The notes under the pieces were generated by a model. That model was not told the DNA's origin, made no database searches, and was given only the letters and a program-made list of their open reading frames with translations. A DNA stretch of 51,419 nt, taken from a bacterium (GTDB lineage: Bacteria > Acidobacteriota > Thermoanaerobaculia > Multivoradales > JAHEKO01). Location of the stretch: the NCBI GenBank assembly GCA_024224155.1, contig JAAENP010000057.1:1-51419 (forward strand), read 5' to 3'. A program made the translations under genes and the position numbers. The first letter of the stretch is position 1. Each line of letters opens with the position of its first letter. Positions 34,313 through 44,283 of the stretch are shown piece by piece.

Positions 34313-34324
34313 AAACGGCCGTTT
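34313..34324. promoter_or_regulatory. Perfect 12-bp palindrome in the kinase upstream region
   Basis: AAACGGCCGTTT lies about 120 bases before the receiver-kinase gene, between divergent yjbQ and the kinase. A spaced TTGAC...GTCAA inverted repeat sits just upstream (34291-34311). It may be an operator. No clear -35/-10 pair could be aligned with it. The remainder of 34228-34442 shows no gene. Confidence 0.3.
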
Positions 34325-34442
34325 GTGCGACCTTTGGCCGACACGAACGACAGTGTAAGCGCAACGATATCTGGGAGTTGAAGAAGCGCTTCACTGAACC
34401 AATGCCCGAGGTGTATCGGGCTGGTCCTTCCGAGATTCGCCC

Positions 34443-35966
34443 GTGAGCCGCCCGAGAATTCTCCTCATCGACGAGGACAGTCAGGATCGCGCGCTGGCCG
34501 TTTTGGTGCTTGCGCGCGATCTGGAAAAGCCCGCGATCGTCGAGGTGGGCACGGCCAACGAGTTCACCGTAGCGGTTTCCCGAGGCGCCTACGACGTCGT
34601 CGTCACCGAGCAGAGCCTCAGCTGGTCGGAAGACATCGACGTTATCGAGACGCTCCGCGAAAGCCGCTCGGACGTGCCGATTCTGGTGTTCACCAAGACG
34701 CCCGAGGTCGAGACGGCGGTGCGCGCCATGCGCGCGGGCGTCTTCGAGTACATCGTCAAGTCGTCGAAGGGTTTCCTGATACTCGGTAGTGCCGTGCGGG
34801 AGGCGCTGGAACGGGTCGAGACCGAGCACCAGATCGCGCGCAGCGAGCCATGGTTGCAGACGCTTCTGGACCGGGCCAACGTCGGAGTCTTTCGCTCGAC
34901 GCTCGACGAGCGCCTGATCGAGGCCAACCCGGCCGTGCTCCGCCTGCTTGGCGTCGGTTCGCTCAAGGAAGCCCTTGAAGTCGATCTGCCGACACACTTT
35001 CTCGGAACCGAAGGCGGCCGGGCGGACCTGCTGCAGCGCCTGAACAGCGAGGGCGAGCTGCAGGCGCGGGTGGTCGAGCTCGAACGTCCCGACGGAACCA
35101 AGGTTTGGCTGAACCTGACCGAAGTACTGCTCCTCGACGTCGACGGAGACATCGTGGTCGACGTTCTGATTCATGACATTTCGCATCTGCAGCAAGGTGC
35201 GGGTGGGCTCCAGGTCCGACTCCAGGAGCTCGAGCGATCGAACGAAGATCTCTCGAGCTTTGCCTCGATGGCGGCGCACGAGCTGAAGGCGCCTCTGAGG
35301 ACGGTCGGCAAGTACACCGAGCTTCTGAAGGCCGATCTGGCGGGCGATCTTCCACAGAAGGCAAAGGAGTCTTTGGAGTTCGTGCACGAGGGGGCTCGAA
35401 ACATGCAGCGCCTGGTCGATGGACTCCTCGAGTTCTCGCGGGTGAGCGCCGAGTGGCGGGGTTTCCAGGCCTGCGACTGCAATACCCTCGTCAACCGTGC
35501 GCTCCGCTCTCTGCAGCCTTTGATCGAGGAGAGCGGCGCGATGGTGCGCAGGCAGGGCCTGCCGACCATTCTGGGCGACGCCGACGAGCTCGAGCACGTC
35601 TTCCAGAACCTGCTGTCGAACGCCCTGAAGTTCCGGAGCGAGAAAACCCCGGAGATTTCGATCTCGGTCAACCGGGAAGAGGAGAGTTACGTTTTCTCGG
35701 TTCAGGACAACGGCATCGGTATCGATCCCCGGGATGGCGAGAGGATTTTCAAGGTTTTTTCCCGCTTGCACCCCGACCGCCCGGGCTCCGGAATCGGCCT
35801 GGCTCTGTGCCGAAGAATCGTGGAGAGACACGGAGGCCGAATCTGGGTAGAATCTAGTCCCGGTGGAGGAGCGGTTTTTTCTTTTGCGATCCCCATTAAT
35901 GGAGATCGGTCGGATGAGCCCGGTCAGACGAATCTCGTGAAACGGACGACGGTGAAGAAGGCATGA
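34443..35966 (+). CDS. Hybrid receiver-PAS-histidine kinase with Glu at the phospho-acceptor position
   Basis: The 507-residue product starts at GTG 34443. Residues 1-125 are a receiver domain: acidic pair Asp10/Glu11, Thr84 and Lys106 are kept, but the phospho-acceptor position (VVVTEQSLS) is Glu56 instead of Asp. A PAS-like domain is at about 135-250. A HisKA/HATPase module follows: H-box SMAAHELKAPLRT (His279), N-box NLLSNALKF, G1 DNGIGID and G2 GSGIGLA, all intact. No membrane segment is present, so it is a soluble kinase. The stop overlaps the next gene's ATG (ATGA), predicting coupled synthesis with the GGDEF-EAL protein. Confidence 0.9.
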   Translation: MSRPRILLIDEDSQDRALAVLVLARDLEKPAIVEVGTANEFTVAVSRGAYDVVVTEQSLSWSEDIDVIETLRESRSDVPILVFTKTPEVETAVRAMRAGVFEYIVKSSKGFLILGSAVREALERVETEHQIARSEPWLQTLLDRANVGVFRSTLDERLIEANPAVLRLLGVGSLKEALEVDLPTHFLGTEGGRADLLQRLNSEGELQARVVELERPDGTKVWLNLTEVLLLDVDGDIVVDVLIHDISHLQQGAGGLQVRLQELERSNEDLSSFASMAAHELKAPLRTVGKYTELLKADLAGDLPQKAKESLEFVHEGARNMQRLVDGLLEFSRVSAEWRGFQACDCNTLVNRALRSLQPLIEESGAMVRRQGLPTILGDADELEHVFQNLLSNALKFRSEKTPEISISVNREEESYVFSVQDNGIGIDPRDGERIFKVFSRLHPDRPGSGIGLALCRRIVERHGGRIWVESSPGGGAVFSFAIPINGDRSDEPGQTNLVKRTTVKKA

Positions 35967-38077
35967 CTCCGGATCCGATCAGGATCCTACTCATCGAAGA
36001 CAACCCGGCCGACGCCACGCTCGTCGAACGCTACCTCGGCCAGAGCTCGCAGGAATCGGAGTTCAGAGTCGAGTGGGCGAATCGCGTCGCCGATGGGCGG
36101 AATCGACTGAGACAGGGCGGTCATGACCTCGTGCTGCTCGACCTTTCGTTGCCCGATAGCGACGGCGCCGAAACCTACGAGACCGTACTGTCGGATGCAG
36201 GCACTGTGCCGGTAGTCGTGATGACCGGGCAGAATGACAGCGATCAGGCTCTGCGAGCGGTTCGTGAAGGGGCGCAGGACTATCTGGTCAAGGACCGGGT
36301 TGACGCCGACATCCTGGTGCGCTCGATCCGCTACGCCATCGAGCGCAAGCGCGTCGAAGAACAGCTCCGCATCAGTGAAGAGAGATACTCGCTCGCCGTA
36401 ACCGGCGCCAAAGATGGGGTCTGGGATTGGGATCTGCGGACCGAGTCGATCTACTTCTCAGACCGCTGGAAGAGCATGCTGGGCTGGGACCCGGAAGACA
36501 TCGGCGAGGAGATCGATGCCTGGCTCTCGCGGGTCCATCCCGGAGATCTCCCGGCGCTCAAGCAGCGGCTGTCCGATCATCTGTCGGGCGCTACGCCCCA
36601 CTTCGAGAGCGAGCACCGGATCTTGGAGAAGGGCGGCACCTACCGCTGGGTTCTGGCGCGCGGGCTGGCGGTTTCTGACGATTCCGGCCGAGTCACCCGG
36701 GTAGCGGGGTCGCTCACCGACATCCACGATCGCAAAATGACCGAAGAGCAGCTGCTCCACGACGCGATGCACGACGGATTGACTCAGTTGCCCAATTCGG
36801 CGCTGTTTCAGGACCGCCTGCAGGTGGCGATCGCGCAGGCGGAGCGGCGCCCCAACTACCTGTTCGCCGTGCTGTTCTTCGATCTCGATCGCTTCAAGGT
36901 CATCAACGACAGTCTCGGCCACTCCGTCGGCGACCGTCTGCTGGTAGCGATCGCGCGCCGGTTGCTTTCCTTTCTACGACCGGGCGACACCGTGGCGCGG
37001 CTGGGGGGAGACGAGTTCGCGATTCTCGCCAACGACATCGACGACCCGAGCGATGCCACGCGGATCGCCGAGCGCATTCAGGAGGAGCTCAGCCGGCCGT
37101 TCGATCTCGGGGGCCACGAGGTATTCACCGGAGCCAGCATCGGGATTGCCATGAGCTCCAGCGGATACAAGAGTCCCCAGGAGGTTCTGCGTGACGCGGA
37201 TATCGCCATGTATCGGGCGAAGTCGCACGGTGGCAAACACCATGCTGTCTTCGATCTGAGCATGCATCAGCGAGCGGTCGAGCTTCTGCAGTTGGAGACG
37301 GACTTGCGACGCGCGGTGGCCGGAGGCGAATTCGTTACCCATTACCAGCCGATCGTCGATCTCAACGGGGGCCGCATCAAAGGGTTCGAAGCTCTGGTTC
37401 GTTGGCGCCACCCTGAACGCGGGCTGGTCTATCCGAAGGAATTCATTTCGGTGGCGGAGGAGACCGGCATGATCGTGCCGCTGGGCTGGTCGGTGATCCG
37501 CGAGGCCTGCAAGCAGATGTCGAAGTGGCGGGAGGGCGCGCCCGAGCAGGACCTCGCTTTGAGCGTCAACCTGTCGCCGCGTCAGTTCGCTCAGCCGGAT
37601 CTGATCGACCGGTTGCTCGAGGTTCTTCAAGAGACCGGAATGGACCCCTCGAAGTTGCGTCTCGAGATCATCGAGAGCCTGATCATGGACGACGCCGAGA
37701 GCGCGATCGCGAAGCTCGGAAAGCTGAGGGATCTCGGTCTTCAGCTCCATCTCGATGACTTTGGCACCGGCTATTCATCGCTCAGCTATCTCCATAAGCT
37801 GCCGACGCATACGGTCAAGATCGACCGGTCCTTCGTGAAGCGCATGAGCGGAGCCGAAGGTCGCGACGAGATTATCGAGACGATCGTGTCGCTGGCGCGA
37901 GGTCTGGGCATGCACGTCGCGGCGGAAGGGCTCGAAACACCGCACCAGTTCCGCAAACTCAGGCAGCTGGAGTGCGAGTACGGCCAGGGCTACTACTTCT
38001 CGCGGCCGCTCGACGGCGAGCAGGCGCAGCTGCTGATCGATCAGAAACCGCGCTGGCGACTGTCCGCTCGAAGCTAA
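35963..38077 (+). CDS. Receiver-PAS-GGDEF-EAL c-di-GMP signalling protein
   Basis: A 704-residue response regulator. The receiver (about 6-125) has Asp60 in LVLLDLSLP and Lys110. The PAS domain (about 139-258) ends in LTDIHDRK. The GGDEF domain has an intact active site GGDEF (348-352) and an inhibitory I-site RPGD (339-342). The EAL domain has EAL at 476-478, NLSPRQF, and DDFGTGYSSLSYL, so phosphodiesterase residues are present. Both enzymatic halves look competent; phosphorylation may switch the balance. The ATG is inside the stop of the kinase gene, which is the obvious cognate partner. Confidence 0.93.
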   Translation: MTPDPIRILLIEDNPADATLVERYLGQSSQESEFRVEWANRVADGRNRLRQGGHDLVLLDLSLPDSDGAETYETVLSDAGTVPVVVMTGQNDSDQALRAVREGAQDYLVKDRVDADILVRSIRYAIERKRVEEQLRISEERYSLAVTGAKDGVWDWDLRTESIYFSDRWKSMLGWDPEDIGEEIDAWLSRVHPGDLPALKQRLSDHLSGATPHFESEHRILEKGGTYRWVLARGLAVSDDSGRVTRVAGSLTDIHDRKMTEEQLLHDAMHDGLTQLPNSALFQDRLQVAIAQAERRPNYLFAVLFFDLDRFKVINDSLGHSVGDRLLVAIARRLLSFLRPGDTVARLGGDEFAILANDIDDPSDATRIAERIQEELSRPFDLGGHEVFTGASIGIAMSSSGYKSPQEVLRDADIAMYRAKSHGGKHHAVFDLSMHQRAVELLQLETDLRRAVAGGEFVTHYQPIVDLNGGRIKGFEALVRWRHPERGLVYPKEFISVAEETGMIVPLGWSVIREACKQMSKWREGAPEQDLALSVNLSPRQFAQPDLIDRLLEVLQETGMDPSKLRLEIIESLIMDDAESAIAKLGKLRDLGLQLHLDDFGTGYSSLSYLHKLPTHTVKIDRSFVKRMSGAEGRDEIIETIVSLARGLGMHVAAEGLETPHQFRKLRQLECEYGQGYYFSRPLDGEQAQLLIDQKPRWRLSARS

Positions 38078-38104
38078 GAAAAGCCCGCCCATGTTGGGCG
38101 GGCT
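38074..38104 (-). terminator. Rho-independent terminator of hsp20
   Basis: On the minus strand AGCCCGCCC-AACAT-GGGCGGGCT (38082-38104) forms a 9-bp perfect stem followed by TTTTCTTAG. It ends the hsp20 transcript, about 25 bases past its stop. The stem could also terminate the GGDEF-EAL gene in the other direction, though without a T-tract. It overlaps the last codon of that gene. Confidence 0.85.
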
Positions 38105-38128
38105 CCGGCTTCGAAAACCAGTCGATAC

Positions 38129-38584
38129 TCAGCTGATCTCGATCTTGCGCGGCTTGGTCTTTTCGGTCTTCGGAACCGTGACTGTCAAGACGCCATCACC
38201 GTACTTCGCTCCGACTTTGTCGTTGTCGACCTCGTGAGGCAGCGTAAAGCTGCGGGTGAAGCGACCGTAGGAGCGCTCGATCCGGCGGAACTCGGCCTTG
38301 TTCTCCTCGTTCTCGAAGCGGCGCTCGCCGGTGAGAGTGAGCACGTTGTCTTCGAGGGTGATCGATACGTCGTCCTTGGTGAGACCCGGCAGCTCGGCCG
38401 TGAAGACGAAGCTCTCGTCGGTCTCGCGGACGTCGACCGCGGGGACCCAGCCGTCGCGCGCACCACCGAGGCCGGTCAGCAGGCTGCGCCGGAAGGGCTC
38501 GTCGCCGAAGAACTGATCCAGACTACGGAAGAACGGGTCGGCGAAGAAGTCGGTGGGTCGGCGGGTCAAATAGGCTTTGGTCAT
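38129..38584 (-). CDS. Hsp20/alpha-crystallin small heat-shock protein
   Basis: A 151-residue small heat-shock protein, an ATP-independent holdase. The N-terminal arm (FFADPFFRSLDQFFGDEPF) is aromatic-rich. The alpha-crystallin domain runs from about residue 45 (VDVRETDESFVFTAELPGL) through NVLTLTGER to YGDGVLTVTVPK; the C-terminal I-E-I tail contributes to oligomer assembly. AGGGAGG lies eight bases before the ATG at 38584. It is convergent with the c-di-GMP gene and has a palindrome in its leader. Confidence 0.94.
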   Translation of the reverse strand: MTKAYLTRRPTDFFADPFFRSLDQFFGDEPFRRSLLTGLGGARDGWVPAVDVRETDESFVFTAELPGLTKDDVSITLEDNVLTLTGERRFENEENKAEFRRIERSYGRFTRSFTLPHEVDNDKVGAKYGDGVLTVTVPKTEKTKPRKIEIS

Positions 38585-38639
38585 TCTGATACCTCCCTTG
38601 GGTTGATTGGGGCTCTTCAGGCGCGGATTGCCGCGCTTT

Positions 38640-38660
38640 CCTTAGTGTTTAACGCTAAGG
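38640..38660. promoter_or_regulatory. 21-bp near-perfect palindrome upstream of hsp20
   Basis: CCTTAGTGTTTAACGCTAAGG is symmetric about T38650 with one T/G mismatch per half. It lies 56 bases upstream of the hsp20 start. The spacing CTTAG-N-GTT recalls CIRCE and HAIR heat-shock operators (arms around a short gap) but matches neither consensus. A second CTTAGTC half-site occurs further upstream on the minus strand (about 38705-38711). It is a reasonable candidate operator for a heat-shock repressor. Confidence 0.45.
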
Positions 38661-38794
38661 TTCTGAGGGTTATTCCCGGAAAGCACATCAATTTGAGTCG
38701 TTAGGACTAAGATTATGGTCCTTTGATGCAAATGCTCAGCGCCCTCAACCGGTCGCCGCGGACTACGTTGAGGGAAATCGGAAGATGTATCTCG

Positions 38795-39028
38795 GGTCGC
38801 GCTTCGGCGCCGATCGGCAGAGCAGCCGGCCAGGGGCCGCCTCGGGCTTCTCAGCCTGCATGCGCCAGGCCCTCGGCTGCGCGCCGCTACGCGCATGCCG
38901 ATGGTGGCCTTCGTGCCGGATTGCCGAGCGCTTGCGGCGAGCCCCCTGGGCGGCTGCCCGCCGAATCGGCTGGCCTCAGCGCGTCTCCAGTGACCCTCGA
39001 TAAGAAGAGCCGGTCTCGGCCTTGCCGG
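38795..39028 (-). repeat. Structured dispersed repeat, copy B
   Basis: This is the inverted counterpart of 9123-9353. Read on the minus strand it starts CCGGCAAGGCCGAGACCGGC, continues with GCCGATTCGGC, AGGGGGCTCGCCGCAAGCGC and the long identical block, and ends after CCCCTGGCCGGCTGCTCTG. The arms GCAGCCGCCCAGGGG and CCCCTGGCCGGCTGC pair 14 of 15. It sits just past the clpB stop, and its first bases form half of the clpB terminator. The remaining 38661-38794 shows no gene. Confidence 0.85.
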
Positions 39029-39046
39029 CAAGGCCGAAACCGGCTC
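39007..39046 (-). terminator. 20-bp-stem hairpin, clpB terminator
   Basis: On the minus strand GAGCCGGTTTCGGCCTTGCC is followed immediately by GGCAAGGCCGAGACCGGCTC, a nearly perfect 20-bp inverted repeat (one mismatch), then TTCTTAT. It lies 25 bases beyond the clpB stop. Its distal half is shared with repeat copies A and B. Confidence 0.75.
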
Positions 39047-39070
39047 TCCTCCAGAGCAGTTTCCCCGATG

Positions 39071-41698
<2,628 letters not shown>

Positions 41699-41709
41699 GG
41701 CCTAGACCT

Positions 41710-42720
41710 CTAGCTTTGACCTCTGGGGTTGAACTCGGAGTCCTTCGCCAGTTGCTCGAAGAGCTCGCGATCGCGATCGGTGAGCTCGGTGGGCACCATG
41801 ATCTTGATCTCGCCGAAGAGATCGCCATTGACGCCGTTCTTTTTCGGGAAGCCCTTGCCTTTCAGTCGCACCTTGCGCCCCGAGGAGGAGCCGGCGGGGA
41901 TCTTGACGGTGACTTCGCCGTCGAGCGTCCTGATCTTGGCCTGGCCGCCGAGCGCCGCCTCCCAGGGCGTGATCGGGATGATCGTGTGCAGGTTCGAGTC
42001 GTCGAGCCGAAAGTCGGGATGGGGCAGGATCTCGACGGTCAGGTAGAGATCGCCGCGCCCGCCGCCGGCGCCACTGCCGCCGGTGCCCCCCTGCCCGGCG
42101 AGTCGGATCTTCTGCCCCGGGCGAATCCCCTTCGGTATGGAAACTCGCAGAGTCCGCTGCTTGCCGGTCGCCGGGTCGGTGACCCTGATCTGTCGCTTGC
42201 CGCCGCGCCCGGCTTCTTCGATCGACAACGAGATCTTGGTCTCGTAGTCGCGGCTTCCTTGGGACGCCTGGGGCCGGGCGTTCCAGGCAGCTCCCGCGCC
42301 GCCCGGAGCCCCTCCGCCGAACAGGGTCTCGAAGAACGAGCTGAAGCCGCCGTCTCCGGCTCCTCGGCCCCCGAGATCGCCGAAGTCGAAGCGGACGCTT
42401 CGGCCCTGCCCTCCGGGGCCGCCAAAGCCCGCGCCGCCGAAGCCGAACTGGGAGAAGATGTCTTCGAAACCGGGTGGCGGCGAGCCGGTTCGCTGGGCCT
42501 GCTTCCAGGCCGAGCCGAACTGGTCGTACTTCTGCCGCTTTTCGGGATCCTTCAGGACTTCGTAGGCCTCGTTGATCTCCTTGAACTTCGCCTCGGTCTC
42601 GGGATCCTTGTTGATGTCCGGGTGGTACTTGCGCGCGAGCTTCCGGTACGACTTCTGGATCTCGTCCTGCGAAGCCTTCTTTCCGACTCCCAAGGTCTTG
42701 TAGTAGTCGTGGTAGTTCAA
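41710..42720 (-). CDS. cbpA: DnaJ-class co-chaperone, CbpA type
   Basis: A 336-residue Hsp40. The J domain (residues 1-70) has the HPD tripeptide in RKYHPDINKD. A Gly/Phe-rich linker (about 75-140) follows, then the two beta-barrel C-terminal substrate-binding domains (ISLSIEEAGRGGKRQI, GDLYLTVEILPHPDF). There is no CxxCxGxG zinc finger, placing it in the CbpA rather than DnaJ class. The start is TTG at 42720 with GGGGGAA upstream; a rare start may limit output. It is the promoter-proximal gene of cbpA-clpB. Confidence 0.93.
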   Translation of the reverse strand: MNYHDYYKTLGVGKKASQDEIQKSYRKLARKYHPDINKDPETEAKFKEINEAYEVLKDPEKRQKYDQFGSAWKQAQRTGSPPPGFEDIFSQFGFGGAGFGGPGGQGRSVRFDFGDLGGRGAGDGGFSSFFETLFGGGAPGGAGAAWNARPQASQGSRDYETKISLSIEEAGRGGKRQIRVTDPATGKQRTLRVSIPKGIRPGQKIRLAGQGGTGGSGAGGGRGDLYLTVEILPHPDFRLDDSNLHTIIPITPWEAALGGQAKIRTLDGEVTVKIPAGSSSGRKVRLKGKGFPKKNGVNGDLFGEIKIMVPTELTDRDRELFEQLAKDSEFNPRGQS

Positions 42721-42953
42721 GCGAAGTTCCCCCGGTCAGCCCGACGCAGCCGAGCCGCGACCGTTTTGAGGCCTATTGTGCCCGATAGGGCCCCAGATCT
42801 TAGTCTGAAGCCCTCATATTCTTAAACCCGGAGCCGCTGGGTTTCATTCCCGGAAGATGTTCTCTGGGCTCGGACGACCAGCGACAAGCCTAGCGCTAGA
42901 CGAATCGCCCGGGCGCCACCCGAATAGGTGGCCCGACGCGTCTGATCTTTCCA
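42721..42953. other. Divergent intergenic region of cbpA and the methyltransferase gene
   Basis: The 233 bases contain no gene. CTAGCGCTAG (42890-42899) is a perfect 10-bp palindrome and GCCACC-CGAATA-GGTGGC (42915-42932) a 6-bp hairpin, both on the methyltransferase side. I could not identify a convincing promoter or heat-shock operator here; the palindrome of hsp20 is not repeated. Confidence 0.35.
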
Positions 42954-43877
42954 ATGCTAGGCTACTGCGTCGTCGGAGCGACACGCTCAGCCTTCTCGGG
43001 CGGCGTTGGTGAGAAGTCGACTGGAAACGTGCGCGACGCTCGAACGGAGTCACCAGCAGCATGCGCGGAGGAGAGCCGCGCGCAGCATCGCGCCGACTAC
43101 CATCGGTTCTGGTCCGATATCGGTTCCAACTTTCCGGACCTCGGTGGCGCCGAGAGCACGGCGTACTACCTGGAGAACGAGATCCGCCTCTTCGAGGAGA
43201 ATCTGCCCGAGCTCGAGGGTAAGACGGTCTTCAAAACAGACCTTTGGGACGAGGCCAAGAACACGAGGATCCTGCGCTGGGCCGTCACCGAAGGCGCCCA
43301 CGCCTTCGGTATCGATCTGTCCACACCCGTCGTCGAGCAGGCTCGGCGGGAGTTCGATAGACACGGGCTCCGGCTTGCAGCCGCGACCGCGGATGTTCGA
43401 GCGATCCCGTTTCGCGATGCCTGCTTCGACGCCGTCTATTCGATGGGCACGGTCGAGCACTTTGCCGAGACCGAAGAAGCCCTGGGCGAGATCTACCGCG
43501 TTCTCAAACCCGGCGGCCGCGCGATCATCGGAGTGCCCAACCGATGGGATCCGTTTCTACGACCGTTGTTGGTTGCGGTTCTGTATCGCCTCGGGCTCTA
43601 CGGCTACGGCTTCGAGAAGTCCTACTCGCCGCGCGGGCTACGGCAGATGCTCGAGCGCGTCGGCTTCACGGTGATCGCGACAACCGGGATCCTGCTCATT
43701 CCCGGCTGGCTACGGATGTTGGATCTCGCCGTTCACACTTGGCTGCGATCCTTTTCACGGCTCACCGCGGTACTGGTCAAGCCGTTCAGGTGGCTGTATC
43801 GCCGCTTCAGGGCTCTGCGGCGGCATGGCTACCTGCTCGTGATGATCACTACGAAGGTCGAGGCCGGAAATGACTAG
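42954..43877 (+). CDS. Class I SAM-dependent methyltransferase
   Basis: A methyltransferase of up to 307 residues; the first about 40 residues look unstructured, so the start may be later (for example GTG 43029). SAM-binding landmarks: GAHAFGIDLSTPVVEQARR (motif I-like, degenerate because the loop reads VTEGAHAFGID), RAIPFRDACFDAVYSMGTVEHF and RVLKPGGRAIIGVPN. The pattern is methyltransferase type 11. The hydrophobic/basic C-terminus may touch membranes. Acceptor unknown. It is convergent with speD. Confidence 0.8.
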   Translation: MLGYCVVGATRSAFSGGVGEKSTGNVRDARTESPAACAEESRAQHRADYHRFWSDIGSNFPDLGGAESTAYYLENEIRLFEENLPELEGKTVFKTDLWDEAKNTRILRWAVTEGAHAFGIDLSTPVVEQARREFDRHGLRLAAATADVRAIPFRDACFDAVYSMGTVEHFAETEEALGEIYRVLKPGGRAIIGVPNRWDPFLRPLLVAVLYRLGLYGYGFEKSYSPRGLRQMLERVGFTVIATTGILLIPGWLRMLDLAVHTWLRSFSRLTAVLVKPFRWLYRRFRALRRHGYLLVMITTKVEAGND

Positions 43878-43884
43878 CGGGCAC

Positions 43885-44271
43885 TCACGCGGACCGGATT
43901 GCCGCCGAGACCGGATCTTCCAGGTGGAGCTCTCGCCAGGTCGCAGAGTCGTCGGCAAAGCAGAACGCGGTGAGACTCTCGACCAGCTTCGCCGCCTTGG
44001 CGGCGTTCGAGTCCCGATAGTCGCAAACGTGCAGGTCGATCGTGGCGTAGCCCTCTTGAGCCCAGTGGTGGAGCACCAGATGCGACTCCGCCAGCACCCA
44101 GACGGCGGTCAGGCCGCCGTTTTCGAACTCGACCAGTCGGTGTCCCACAACCTCGAGCTCGGCGCGACGGACCAGCGCCGCAACCGCGCCTATCAAGCCG
44201 CTCGAGTCACCGACCGCCTCGATGAAGCCTCGGGAGACCGGCCCTTTGCCGACGAAGTGGTGTGATGTCAT
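43885..44271 (-). CDS. speD: S-adenosylmethionine decarboxylase proenzyme
   Basis: A 128-residue proenzyme of the small bacterial class. The self-cleavage site is the Glu-Ser pair in AESHLVLHHW, producing the pyruvoyl group on the Ser. The following EGYATIDLHVCDYRDSNAAK carries the catalytic Cys/His set. Decarboxylated SAM is the aminopropyl donor for spermidine. No spermidine synthase gene is next to it. Start ATG at 44271; it is 12 bases from the membrane-protein stop on the same strand. Confidence 0.9.
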   Translation of the reverse strand: MTSHHFVGKGPVSRGFIEAVGDSSGLIGAVAALVRRAELEVVGHRLVEFENGGLTAVWVLAESHLVLHHWAQEGYATIDLHVCDYRDSNAAKAAKLVESLTAFCFADDSATWRELHLEDPVSAAIRSA

Positions 44272-44283
44272 CGAAGCCGCATC

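Noticed and set aside
34206-35831. 541-residue minus-strand open frame antisense to the receiver-kinase
   Set aside because: It mirrors the kinase gene codon for codon in a GC-rich third-position pattern, shows no family motifs, and the plus-strand gene is unmistakable.
9123-39028. Repeats A and B as ends of a composite transposon
   Set aside because: They are 30 kb apart in inverted orientation, enclose ordinary housekeeping genes and no transposase; independent dispersed copies are simpler.
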